From: Candidatus Eisenbacteria bacterium
GTDB lineage: Bacteria > Eisenbacteria > RBG-16-71-46 > CAIMUX01 > JAHJDP01
Direction of reading: 5' to 3'
Assembly: GCA_018831195.1 (NCBI GenBank)
Contig: JAHJDP010000074.1
Span: 1-58,436 of the forward strand
DNA length: 58,436 bases
Positions 1 through 8,022 of this stretch are shown here, in pieces. Below the pieces are notes generated by a model. That model saw nothing but the letters and a program-made list of their open reading frames with translations, searched no databases and was not told the DNA's origin. Within the stretch, counting starts at the first letter, position 1; every line of letters begins with the position of its first letter. A program made the position numbers and the translations under genes.

Positions 1-128
1 ACGTCGAATCTTGCCATTTGAATACTGTTGCATTTGATCCTCCAAGCTTGAATGGATATAAAATCCAGCATTTTGCTGGGATAGCTATTTTATAATCCAT
101 TGGCTTAGAGGGTGGAAGGCTCCGTGAA

Positions 129-467
129 ATGACCGCTTACAATGCAGATAGATTCGGAAATGTGCTGGGACTGAGTCAAGAAGGTACCGTATTTGAAAAC
201 CTTGCATTCACTCAAGGACACATGGACAGAGGTGGAATAGGAATCTTATTATCGCGTGAAATCTGGTTTAGAGACTGTGAATTCTTTGGCAATACAGCCA
301 ACATTGAGGGCGGTTGTTTTGCCATCCAAAATAACGCAATCGCTCATTTCGAGAATTGCAGTTTCGAAGATAACCTAGCTTGGGGAACTGGGGGAGGGGC
401 CATTCAGGTCGATGAAGGTGGATCAATAGAATTGGAACATTGTGTATTCAGAGGTAATCATGTGGTT
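129..467 (+). pseudogene. Right-handed beta-helix surface protein, internal fragment cut by IS3-family element
   Basis: This fragment of about 113 codons shows the pattern of parallel beta-helix repeats in secreted proteins: a VFENLAFTQG rung, then FRDCEFFGNTA, FENCSFEDNLA and LEHCVFRGNHV rungs about 22-30 residues apart, with glycine-rich GGGAIQV turns. The same style is seen in the genes at 2797 and 8023. The frame is blocked by a stop at 93-95 and there is no signal peptide, so the expected N-terminus is missing. Beta-helix similarity ends after GNHVV, where IS3-like sequence begins. No continuation is found beyond the mobile elements on either strand, so the 3' part was probably deleted. 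The fold assignment is by repeat pattern only; the original function (adhesin or polysaccharide-binding) is unknown. Confidence 0.6.
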
Positions 468-498
468 TGGGCTTGCCCCGAAATAATGGACACACAGT

Positions 499-1347
499 TT
501 AGACATCTCTGGCTGCCTCGAAGGCAGTCGGGCTGACGTACCCGAGGTACGAGTGAAGACGTTTCCGATTGTAGAATTCCTCGATGTAACGGAACACGTC
601 GGCCATGCCCTCTGTGATCGTATTGTACCCGTTTTCCGGCATCCACTCCGTCTTGTACGACGAAAAGAAACTTTCAGCCACGGCATTGTCCCAGCAGTCG
701 CCCTTTCGGCTCATGCTCGCCGTGATGCCGAGCCGCTTGAGTTCGTCGGTGAACGCCGTCGCCGCATACGTGCTTCCTTGATCCGAGTGAAAGACCAGGT
801 CGACCCCAGGACACCGATTCTTGACTGCCATATCGAGCGACCGACGGACCAGCTCCGTGTCGTTCTCCGTGCCCATTCCCCATCCGACGATCTTCCGCGA
901 GTAAAGATCCAGCGTCGTGGCAAGGTAGAGCCAACGCTCCCGGGTGGGAATGAAGGTCACATCCGCGACCCACACCCGGTTCGGCTCCGAAACCGTGAAC
1001 TCGCGAGCGACCAGATTCTCGGCGCAAGGGAGCGAATGGTTCGAGTCGGTGGTCTTGCGGAATCGCTTCTTCCGCCGCGCTCCCAAGCCGTTCTTGCGCA
1101 TCAGACGTGCCACCCGATGGCGACCGCAGATCTTCCCGCGGGTCCGCAGCTCTCTCGTCATTCGCGGACTGCCGTAGGCCTGCCGCGTCGTTTTCTGCAC
1201 CGCCCGGATCTGCTCAAGCAACAGCCGATTCTTCAGCTCCCGGTCGCTGGCCGGCCGGGTCCGATACGAGTAGTAACCGGCTCGCGAGACTTCCAGGGTC
1301 CGGCACATCAAGCCGAGCGGATACTCGTTGGCATGCTGCTCGATCAC
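499..1347 (-). CDS. IS3-family transposase OrfB (DDE integrase core)
   Basis: OrfB of an IS3-family element, 282 residues and full length for the family. The N-terminal HTH_21-like part has the YGSPRMTREL motif. The rve catalytic core has the first Asp in VWVADVTFIPT, the second in VFHSDQGSTY and the Glu in WDNAVAESFFSSYK. The C-terminus carries the usual R-L-H-S-Y-L-G-Y segment. The annotated start is GTG at 1347, overlapping the orfA stop. However, the frame is open upstream to the A8 run at 1388-1395, so it is most likely translated as an OrfAB fusion by -1 frameshifting. It catalyses cut-and-circularise transposition in the family; activity of this truncated copy is doubtful. Confidence 0.93.
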   Translation of the reverse strand: MIEQHANEYPLGLMCRTLEVSRAGYYSYRTRPASDRELKNRLLLEQIRAVQKTTRQAYGSPRMTRELRTRGKICGRHRVARLMRKNGLGARRKKRFRKTTDSNHSLPCAENLVAREFTVSEPNRVWVADVTFIPTRERWLYLATTLDLYSRKIVGWGMGTENDTELVRRSLDMAVKNRCPGVDLVFHSDQGSTYAATAFTDELKRLGITASMSRKGDCWDNAVAESFFSSYKTEWMPENGYNTITEGMADVFRYIEEFYNRKRLHSYLGYVSPTAFEAARDV

Positions 1348-1613
1348 ACGGAACCTCGCGAGCGTTCCTTCGCGAAGTACGCCGCCGTTTTTTTTACAAA
1401 TTCCAGTTCCATGCGGAGTTGCCGGTTCTCTCGCTCCAGGCGACGCAGTTCCTCGTCCGCAACCTTGAGACGACCCTTCCCTGGAAACGCCTCCTCTCGG
1501 TCGGCCAGAACCTGCTGCTTCCAGCGGCCCAACAGACCGGCACCAATCCCGAGTTCTCGGGCCACCTCCGACATCAATCGATTCTGCTCGACAACCTGGC
1601 GCTGCGCCATCAA
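1344..1613 (-). CDS. IS3-family OrfA (HTH protein), N-terminally truncated
   Basis: OrfA of the same element, with helix-turn-helix residues EVARELGIGAGLLGRWKQQ, the AFPGKGRL linker and a C-terminal leucine-zipper-like region (EELRRLERENRQLRMELEFVKK). Family members normally have about 15-20 more N-terminal residues with several basic and aromatic residues. Here the frame is stopped by TAG at 1623-1625 and the only starts are TTG at 1613 or ATG at 1610. The lost 5' end coincides with the start of the transposase gene on the other strand, so this looks like truncation by that neighbour rather than a natural short form. Confidence 0.8.
   Translation of the reverse strand: MMAQRQVVEQNRLMSEVARELGIGAGLLGRWKQQVLADREEAFPGKGRLKVADEELRRLERENRQLRMELEFVKKTAAYFAKERSRGSV
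1388..1395 (-). other. A8 slippery run for programmed -1 frameshift OrfA to OrfAB
   Basis: On the minus strand the orfA codons read GTA AAA AAA ACG. This gives eight consecutive A residues about 40 bases before the orfA stop. Slipping back one base gives AAA AAA AAC GGC, and that frame stays open through 1347 into orfB with no stop. IS3 elements are known to use A-rich heptamers here to make the OrfAB transposase. The frame arithmetic was checked by hand; no downstream stimulatory structure was evaluated. Confidence 0.75.
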
Positions 1614-2540
1614 CTCATTGTCCTACAACGCAAAGCCAGGAAACCACGGCTGAAAGACCGGGACCGGCTCCTCTGGAGCCTTCTGGCCCGCTTCTGGACG
1701 GACTGGAGGAGGCACCTCATCCTCGTCCAGCCGGAGACGGTTATCCGTTGGCATCGCCAGGGATTCCGTCGGTACTGGAGATGGAAGAGCCGGGGGCCGG
1801 GACGGCCGAAGGTGCCGCAAGAGATCCGCGATCTCATCCGTCAGATGTCCCAAGCGAATCTTCTGTGGGGCGCGCCGAGGATTCATGGGGAGTTGTTGAA
1901 ACTCGGCATCGAGATAAGTCAGGCCGTGGTGTCCAAGTACATGGTGCGTCGTCGGAAACCGCCATCGCAGACCTGGCGCACGTTCCTCTCCAATCACGCC
2001 AAGGACATTGTGTCGATCGACTTCTTTACCGTTCCAACAGTGACATTCCGGGTTCTTTATGTGTTCATCGTCTTGAGCAATGATCGCCGGGAGGTTGTTC
2101 ATTTCAATGTTACCGGCTCGCCGACCGCCGCCTGGACCGGACAGCAGATGATCGAGGCGTTTCCTTGGGACACAGCGCCGAGGTTCCTGATTCGGGATCG
2201 GGACAAAATCTACGGCGCAGACTTTATTCGGCGACTCGGATCGATGGGGATCGAGCAGGTTTTCATCGCCCCGAGATCTCCGTGGCAGAGCCCATATGTG
2301 GAGCGCGTGATCGGTTCTATCAGAAGAGAATGTCTGGATCATGTGATCATCTTCAACGAACGGCATCTGCGCCGGGTGCTCAGGTTGTACTTTGATTATT
2401 ATCATAGATGTCGCACGCATCTGGGCTTGGAGAAGGATTGCCCCGTAGCGAGACCGGTGGAACCTCCGGAGCGGGGGTTAGTTGCCTCTGAGCCGATGGT
2501 CGGCGGTCTGCATCACCGCTATTTTCGGCAAGCCGCTTAG
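1590..2540 (+). CDS. DDE (rve-core) transposase/integrase, 5' end abutting the IS3 element
   Basis: The C-terminal ~315 residues of a long plus-strand frame belong to a common family of rve-domain transposases. The conserved N-terminal segment DNLALRHQLIVLQRK leads into LLWSLLARFW and the QPETVIRWHRQGFRRYWRWKS segment, then an HTH (GAPRIHGELLKLGI). The catalytic core has Asp in VSIDFFTVPT, Asp in LIRDRDKIYG and Glu in YVERVIGSIRRECLDH, ending with the family's GGLHHRY tail. No credible ATG precedes the conserved N-terminus, because the frame runs back into sequence antisense to the IS3 orfs. The start is therefore unresolved and probably lost at the junction. The specific IS family is not assigned. 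Confidence 0.8.
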   Translation, partial: DNLALRHQLIVLQRKARKPRLKDRDRLLWSLLARFWTDWRRHLILVQPETVIRWHRQGFRRYWRWKSRGPGRPKVPQEIRDLIRQMSQANLLWGAPRIHGELLKLGIEISQAVVSKYMVRRRKPPSQTWRTFLSNHAKDIVSIDFFTVPTVTFRVLYVFIVLSNDRREVVHFNVTGSPTAAWTGQQMIEAFPWDTAPRFLIRDRDKIYGADFIRRLGSMGIEQVFIAPRSPWQSPYVERVIGSIRRECLDHVIIFNERHLRRVLRLYFDYYHRCRTHLGLEKDCPVARPVEPPERGLVASEPMVGGLHHRYFRQAA

Positions 2541-2796
2541 TTTAGGGATCGGCTGCATGGGCATCGTGTACATGGGATTACTGGCCATAATCCTGACTAA
2601 GATTGCTGACGTCATTCCATTCTGTCCCTCCGCCATCCGATCTGATATCATAGAGCCGGTTCCATGGCGAGGCCGGGCTGGGTAAGAGTCGTGGATCTTG
2701 GGTTGGATGGCATTTGTGGAAGCGACAGGGCCTGAAAGGATCGGGGGCAATACTGGAGGCGCTGCAGACAGGGTGTTGGATCGGGGTGAGGTGTAA
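2541..2796. other. Gap after transposase; possible element end with imperfect palindrome
   Basis: No convincing gene lies here. The stretch includes GGATTACTGGCCATAATCC at about 2575-2593, an imperfect palindrome. It closely resembles the perfect palindrome ATTACTGGCCAGTAAT at 10105-10120. It lies between the 3' end of the plus-strand transposase and the 3' end of the minus-strand beta-helix gene, so it could include the transposon end. No clear terminal inverted repeat partner was found. Confidence 0.3.
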
Positions 2797-4212
2797 TCAT
2801 TTTCTATACAGGAGCTTAAGACTACCCCACGTAGCATTTTTCGTCGGTGTTTGGTCGCAGGCGGGATCAAGACGGCCGATGAGATCGCAGCCTTCCGGGG
2901 AATTTCCGGGAGCACATGGGCTTTGGAATGCAATATGGAAGTCTCCCAATTCAGGATCACAGAACCTGGGGTCAAGTGAAATATTGTCTTCTATAAAGGC
3001 GTTATCAGGATTTGTCAACTCGAGTGAGTCGGGCCAGAAGTTGTTGCAGGTTATGTGCATCCCGACAGATGAAGATGCGACAACAGGCGATTCAAAAAAT
3101 ATATTATTGCTGCAAATTGGATGATTCCCATGATCTGAATTGAAGACCACGAATGTACCCACTATGGTGTTGTGATCGAATTGTATTGCGGAATTAGAAT
3201 AATTCATCCAGAATTGAAAATCAGTTCCCACCGTGTGGCCGACGCTATTCCATACATGATTCTCTGTGAAGATCAGTGAAAAGTGTGGATCTCCCACGGT
3301 TAGGCGGGGAGCAAGCTTAATGCGCGTCGCACATGGTCCGTCCAAATCCAAAAACGAATTACCCTTTATAGTCGCTGAGAGGTTGGCCACGCGTAAACCT
3401 GTACGGCCATCGCAAGATCCAGATCCTTGAAAACGACAATCAATTATTGATATGGGGCCGGTGCCACTGGAATATAATGCCGCCCCGAAAGCTCGCGATC
3501 CTGAGTGGATATAAAAATCACAGTCCTTTACAATGCTCTCTTCAAAATTATAAATGTAAGCAGAGCCACCGACGTCGTCAGCATCATTGTTATCGAATAC
3601 GCACCCGACCATCGTAACCGTGAAGATGTCCGACAAATAGACGGCCCCGCCTCCCATAGATGAATCATCCAGCAGATAATTGTCATGAAAGTGACAATCT
3701 TGAATTGTCGCCGATCCTCCAAGGCCCCGGCTCCACCAAGATATGGCACCACCTGAAATAAGCCCATATTCTTCCGGGGCCCCACCCCCATTCCGGAGCG
3801 TAAAACCCTCTACAATGAGATCTTCGGCATCCCCGCCAACCATGTAGATGATACTTTTCTCTCTTCCTTCGATAATGGCTGAACCATCCAATATGGTATT
3901 CTCTTTGCCTTCAATGCCAATGAAAGCCAGGGATTTGCTTTCAAGCGGGATGTGCTCATAGTAAGTCCCAGGACCGACAAGAATAGTGTCCCCAGAGGCT
4001 GCGATTTCCGCTATGGCGCCGATCTGATTTTCAGGCTGAGCCGGGTTCCACTCCACTGTCCATGTCGTGGCCTTTGAATTGCTGCTGACTAATAACGTTC
4101 CAAACGATATTAAGGCAACCATAGCCCGCGATCGGAAAAGCGATAGCAGGCTAAATGGTGAGTCAAGGGGATTCACATTCACCCCATTTCCTGCCATTCC
4201 AATTCTCTGCAT
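2797..4212 (-). CDS. Secreted right-handed beta-helix protein with C-terminal TWG-K-Y tag
   Basis: A 471-residue exported protein. An N-terminal hydrophobic segment (residues ~31-45) is followed by TTWTVEWNP and the GDTILVGPGTYYEHI motif, which marks the first coil of many bacterial beta-helix (pectate-lyase-like, DUF1565-type) proteins. Rungs such as IVEGFTLRNGGG, IQDCHFHDN and MVGCVFDNND follow. Near the end is a conserved DPRFCDPELGDFHIAFQSPC segment typical of these proteins. It ends in ATWGSLKLLYRK rather than a FlgD-type domain. The paralogous proteins at 40426 and 41683 end in TTWGQIKSTY. The ATG lies 7 bases after the upstream protease stop, suggesting co-transcription; an internal start at 4122 is possible. 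The ligand is unknown. Confidence 0.85.
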   Translation of the reverse strand: MQRIGMAGNGVNVNPLDSPFSLLSLFRSRAMVALISFGTLLVSSNSKATTWTVEWNPAQPENQIGAIAEIAASGDTILVGPGTYYEHIPLESKSLAFIGIEGKENTILDGSAIIEGREKSIIYMVGGDAEDLIVEGFTLRNGGGAPEEYGLISGGAISWWSRGLGGSATIQDCHFHDNYLLDDSSMGGGAVYLSDIFTVTMVGCVFDNNDADDVGGSAYIYNFEESIVKDCDFYIHSGSRAFGAALYSSGTGPISIIDCRFQGSGSCDGRTGLRVANLSATIKGNSFLDLDGPCATRIKLAPRLTVGDPHFSLIFTENHVWNSVGHTVGTDFQFWMNYSNSAIQFDHNTIVGTFVVFNSDHGNHPICSNNIFFESPVVASSSVGMHITCNNFWPDSLELTNPDNAFIEDNISLDPRFCDPELGDFHIAFQSPCAPGNSPEGCDLIGRLDPACDQTPTKNATWGSLKLLYRK

Positions 4213-4219
4213 AGCCCAA

Positions 4220-7156
4220 TTACCGAATTAGGACGAGACGTCGGGATTCGCTTTTGATATCAGTGCTTGCGGTTAACCAATAGACACCCGATGAAAGCAT
4301 ATGGTCGCTATCATCCATCCCATCCCACATAATATCAAAGGCTCCGGGGGCTTTGTGGCCATCAACTAAACGTCTTATTATCCTTCCGGTGACGTCAATA
4401 AGAGAAATCTCTACATGACCAGCTGACTCTATTGAGAATCGGAGATTACTATGCGGACGAATTGGGTTAGAGAATGGAGCGATCGATATGGCGCTTGTTG
4501 CCAAATTCCCTCCGTCTGAAACACCACTCGTCGGTCCCGTCAAATACACCACGTGTATCTCAAGGTCATCGAGTGATGTCCCGACCCAAATAAAATTTTC
4601 GCCTTCATAGTACCCGTATAAATACCCGCTGACAAGAGATTCTCCTGTTTCTTGATTTATCGTTGTCATAGAGCAATCATGTATGCCCTCTTCCACCATT
4701 GCGACCAAAATCTCATCGTCCTCAAACGTTGGAAAAGTATTCGAGCTTACGCGCCTCACCCAAGCAACACGATCGGGCGAATGCTCCGGAGAGGGGTTTT
4801 GAAGAACAGGTACCCAGAAATAAGCTGATGCCAGCCATTGAAGCCATTCCGTATCGCCTATAGTAAAACTCCTGACCGGTAGAATGGAGTACATATCATC
4901 CGCGGTGAAGACTGTCTCATGCCAAATATAGTCCAATGCTGATTCGACCGCGCCTCCAACATTCAGTCTTCCCTTCCCATAATCTTCGGCCTCACAGGTT
5001 TCACAAACTCGACTATAAGTATCTGGGTCCCACGGATCCTCACTGAACGGAAGCGCCGTACCTTCCAGTAATCCGATGACATCCTCGGCCTCGATATAAT
5101 AACCCCTTTCCGCATGATGGATCGCCTGCAATAATCCGATGGCTCCTGACGCTTGCCCGGCAGCCCCTGATGACCCTATCCCAGTTGAAAAGTAGTAGTC
5201 GGCATATCCTTCTTCTGGAAGTTCAACTAATAATGGATGAGTTGTAACCGCTCTTCCGGAGGATGGGGCACAAATTTTTACATTGCCTGGTCCTGCTAAA
5301 TTAAGAGTCGTGTCTGGACACAGGCCTGTACTTTCGGCAGTATAACAGGTGTTATCCTCTTCCCAGAACTGGCCAAGCCAGGTATATCCAGCGACGCCGA
5401 CAACAAAGGGAAATGCACAGGGATACCCTACTGCCGGCGTTGGATATTCGTGGCCGGCACTGGAGGCCGCTGTCACAATGCCTATTTGAAGGGCATTCCA
5501 AAAAGCAAATATCGAATCCTCCAAATGGTCTTCCAATCCGACATCACCGAATGAACAATTCAGTGCAACTGTGCGTCCTGGAATATGTCCATTCAACGTC
5601 TCGGTTACCAGATTATTAACGTATGTACGGTACATATCCGTGACATAGCCACAACCCTCGACCAATAGCCCATCCTGATAATCGACGCAATCCCAATAGC
5701 TGCAGTGGGGGATGGCAATATCCAGGATTGAGCAATCTGGACAGATCCCCGCAACGCCTATCTCATTATTTGTTAAGGCGGCCGCGAGGCCAGCCATTTT
5801 TGTTCCATGATCGCCACAGAAATCAATATCATAGTAATGAAATCGTGAGAAAAGCTCGGGATCCGGCAGCTGGCTGTTGATGGATCTCAAGTCTTCATGT
5901 CCAATAGGGTCATGCCCAACCCAATTGTCAAAAATCCCAACATCGGCGACAGCAATGACAATATCCGGATCACCGACCCCTTCATACCAATATTGAAGAG
6001 CGTCTAAATCGAGATCGTACTCGGAAAGGGCTTGCTGACAGCATACCTCATCGGTCCTAAGACCTTCGTTTTTAAGATTCCATTGAGCGTCGTCTGAAAT
6101 GTAGCGCCAACTGTCAAAATACTCGTCATTTGGAATGCTTTGGAGTTTTAGTCCGCGGTTGCCTACGGACCCAATGCTTCTTATGCCTGGCACACGCTTA
6201 AGTGCCCGCAGCGCCCCGGTTGCCTCCTCTATTCCGGGGAACGTCACCTGAAAATAGCCCGATAGGTCAATGAGCTGAACTCGCTTGCCGTTAATCCCGA
6301 CGCCAGTCGTATCTGAAGGGCTGGATTGGGGGAAAGTTTTCATGAGGGTCAGGGCCCCGTGATTGGCCAAAGCTCTCCGAATGTTGGAATTTCTAAAGTC
6401 TACCTCCTCAATCGGAATTGAGTTCCCCGTATAGAATGTTGGATGTTGGGGCTGGACACTAGTTGAAAAGCGGATGGACAAAACGTCAGAGGTAGCCACC
6501 GGATCCTCGGGCGCGTCTTCTTCGCCTCCATCAGCCCAGGGCTCTTCGTCGTCCCCACCTCCATCTAACCCGCCGGGACAGGGATTATTCCCTGCCACGC
6601 CAAATCCCATCACGCCATAATCCATGATTGCGTCTGTCCCGGCTGTTTGAGTGCAGTCAACGAATGCTCCGCCTTGGACTGAATGAGCCGTGAGCGGAAT
6701 CGTTCCATTCGAATAGGCATAGGTCAGAAACCAATAAACCGGAACCATTTCGCCACCCAGGCAATCAGGCGCCCAACTCACCGCTGTTCCCTCACCGGGA
6801 TCAGGCCAGTTAGCCGTGGCGACTTCTAGGGGAGATCCAATAATGTCACATGGCCCCCAGCTGCCCATCGCCAAATTTTCTGGATCATATTGTCCAAGCC
6901 CGAAGGTGAACGTATTGAGCCGATCAGATACATCATCGGGAAAGGCGGCGATCACAAACCATTTCTGGGGAGTGCCATCGGCGGCTGCGGTTGGATTGAG
7001 TTGGCTGCAATCTCCCGGGAGGGTCAGATCCCCGCAGGAAGCAGAGTAGACCAACTGTGGGTCATGGTGGACGACAAGAACCCCGCCTTCATTAATCCCA
7101 GCAAATGCGCTTGATACAAAAGCACATAGGGCAAACAGAACTGTTACCGGTCTCAT
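4220..7156 (-). CDS. Large secreted subtilisin-like (S8) serine protease with FlgD/T9SS-like C-terminus
   Basis: A 978-residue exported protein. It has a signal peptide (residues 1-19, cleavage near AFA-G) and an N-terminal ~175-residue module with the pattern WFVIAAFPDD, TFTFGLGQYDP and MVPVYWFLTYAY, which I recall in Eisenbacteria exported proteins. An acidic GGGDDEEPWADGGEED linker follows. The peptidase domain spans residues ~395-710: Asp405 in IAVADVG, His450 in GDHGTKMAG and Ser663 in GSSGAAG. The usual oxyanion Asn appears replaced by Ser (AASSAG, residue ~566). The last ~85 residues form a FlgD-Ig/T9SS-type domain (ISLIDVTGRIIRRL, SSGVYWLTAS). An AGGAGGG ribosome site precedes the ATG. 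It is followed closely by the beta-helix gene in the same orientation. Confidence 0.9.
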   Translation of the reverse strand: MRPVTVLFALCAFVSSAFAGINEGGVLVVHHDPQLVYSASCGDLTLPGDCSQLNPTAAADGTPQKWFVIAAFPDDVSDRLNTFTFGLGQYDPENLAMGSWGPCDIIGSPLEVATANWPDPGEGTAVSWAPDCLGGEMVPVYWFLTYAYSNGTIPLTAHSVQGGAFVDCTQTAGTDAIMDYGVMGFGVAGNNPCPGGLDGGGDDEEPWADGGEEDAPEDPVATSDVLSIRFSTSVQPQHPTFYTGNSIPIEEVDFRNSNIRRALANHGALTLMKTFPQSSPSDTTGVGINGKRVQLIDLSGYFQVTFPGIEEATGALRALKRVPGIRSIGSVGNRGLKLQSIPNDEYFDSWRYISDDAQWNLKNEGLRTDEVCCQQALSEYDLDLDALQYWYEGVGDPDIVIAVADVGIFDNWVGHDPIGHEDLRSINSQLPDPELFSRFHYYDIDFCGDHGTKMAGLAAALTNNEIGVAGICPDCSILDIAIPHCSYWDCVDYQDGLLVEGCGYVTDMYRTYVNNLVTETLNGHIPGRTVALNCSFGDVGLEDHLEDSIFAFWNALQIGIVTAASSAGHEYPTPAVGYPCAFPFVVGVAGYTWLGQFWEEDNTCYTAESTGLCPDTTLNLAGPGNVKICAPSSGRAVTTHPLLVELPEEGYADYYFSTGIGSSGAAGQASGAIGLLQAIHHAERGYYIEAEDVIGLLEGTALPFSEDPWDPDTYSRVCETCEAEDYGKGRLNVGGAVESALDYIWHETVFTADDMYSILPVRSFTIGDTEWLQWLASAYFWVPVLQNPSPEHSPDRVAWVRRVSSNTFPTFEDDEILVAMVEEGIHDCSMTTINQETGESLVSGYLYGYYEGENFIWVGTSLDDLEIHVVYLTGPTSGVSDGGNLATSAISIAPFSNPIRPHSNLRFSIESAGHVEISLIDVTGRIIRRLVDGHKAPGAFDIMWDGMDDSDHMLSSGVYWLTASTDIKSESRRLVLIR

Positions 7157-7589
7157 CTCACCCTCCTAAATCACCCCAGTCGTTGAGTCAGCTCACAGTC
7201 CAGATAATGGGATTCAAGCGATGCCGGAAGCCTCACCCTAGAAACACAAAATCCGTCACCCCATCGCTGGAATGAACGGATTCATACTTCCTTCGGCTGC
7301 TTCGATGGCACGGCTCCATCTACGCCTCCGCTTGATTTCCAACTGCCAATTCAGACTAACGGGCAACCCCTGGAATTGTCCCAGTAATGCGATCTGCAGG
7401 AAGGATATGCCAATCCCTACTTGGTGTCAATCCCAATTGTGCGACGGCTGGATTGGGAGGGATTCGCTTGACTGGCGATGGCGAGAGATAGGGAGGGGTG
7501 ATCCAGTGGCCAAGCCGCCGACGATGGAAGCACATTATTGCCCTTCCAGGTTGTCCGCCCGGCTCTCATCTTATACATCCGGCTAATTC
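7157..7589. other. Leader of the protease gene and non-coding stretch
   Basis: The first few bases hold the minus-strand ribosome-binding site of the protease (GGAGGG). The rest contains short frames on both strands with no recognisable domain and no ribosome sites. No tRNA-like fold or clear terminator was seen. Confidence 0.4.
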
Positions 7590-7623
7590 TTAACCCCTGG
7601 TACCGACTCGCACGGATGTGGGT
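7590..7623 (+). repeat. 34-bp direct-repeat copy 1 (GGTACCGACTCGCACGG core)
   Basis: This stretch aligns without gaps to 10164-10197 on the same strand with 27 of 34 bases identical; the shared core is ACCGAC.CGCACGG.TGT. The two copies bracket the beta-helix gene at 8023-9990. This copy lies inside the recombinase relic. It could be part of a dispersed repeat or of related recombinase 3' ends rather than an attachment site. Confidence 0.5.
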
Positions 7624-7962
7624 TCGTGCGACCAAAGTGGGTTTCGGTGGAGGATCGAATTTATAAGTGACATGCACAATGGCTCGCTTCTTCCCGCCTT
7701 CCTCAACTGTCTCCACCCGGATTTGTTCAACCAGGGTCTCGAGGACGGGACCGGGATCACGAAGGAAGGCTTCCAGATCAGCCCAGATCAGGTTCTCGAT
7801 TTCACTGACACGCCCCCGTCTCTTGGCTGCCAAACGGAGAAACCTCGGGCCGCGCCAGTGGGAGATGGCGTGGCCCACATTTTCCCGGCTCAGCCTCAGC
7901 TCCCAATCCTTTGCTGCCCATAGAAATCCAGCCCCGAATCCCGGCCTGGCACTTGGCCCCAA
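7624..7962 (-). pseudogene. Decayed serine-recombinase C-terminal relic
   Basis: The minus-strand frame contains VSEIENLIWADLEAFLRDPGPVLETL. That segment resembles the region after the zinc-ribbon in large serine recombinases (pattern: acidic residue, W-A-D-x-E-x-F-x-x-x-P-G-x-V-L-E). It is followed by a VHVTYKFDPP segment that also fits their C-termini. The zinc-ribbon cysteines, recombinase domain and catalytic resolvase domain are absent, and the upstream residues look random, so only a relic remains. The family call rests on this single conserved segment and is moderately secure. The relic lies immediately upstream of the beta-helix gene, suggesting past site-specific integration nearby. 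Confidence 0.5.
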
Positions 7963-8022
7963 TGAATGTTATTATTCTGGTGCGACGATATGCAGCTCAA
8001 TCCCACTTAAGGGGGGGGTCCC

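Larger units (their letters stand above)
468..1613 (-). mobile_element. IS3-family insertion sequence, truncated on its orfA side
   Basis: The element contains orfB and most of orfA on the minus strand. The orfB-side end lies near 468, where beta-helix coding similarity stops and a TGGGCTTGCCCCG sequence begins; TG-initial ends are usual for IS3 elements. The orfA-side terminal repeat is not seen, because an unrelated transposase gene begins there on the opposite strand. The boundary at the orfA side is uncertain by some tens of bases. With one terminal repeat missing, the element is probably immobile on its own, although its transposase could still be made from an outside promoter. Confidence 0.8.

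Noticed and set aside
553-1653. Long plus-strand frame overlapping IS3 orfs
   Set aside because: It is antisense to the strongly recognised OrfB/OrfA transposase and has an Arg/Pro-rich, low-information translation. It ends just where the real plus-strand transposase starts.
1623-2420. Minus-strand frame of 265 codons opposite the DDE transposase
   Set aside because: It has no domain and lies antisense to conserved catalytic motifs; a shadow of the coding strand.
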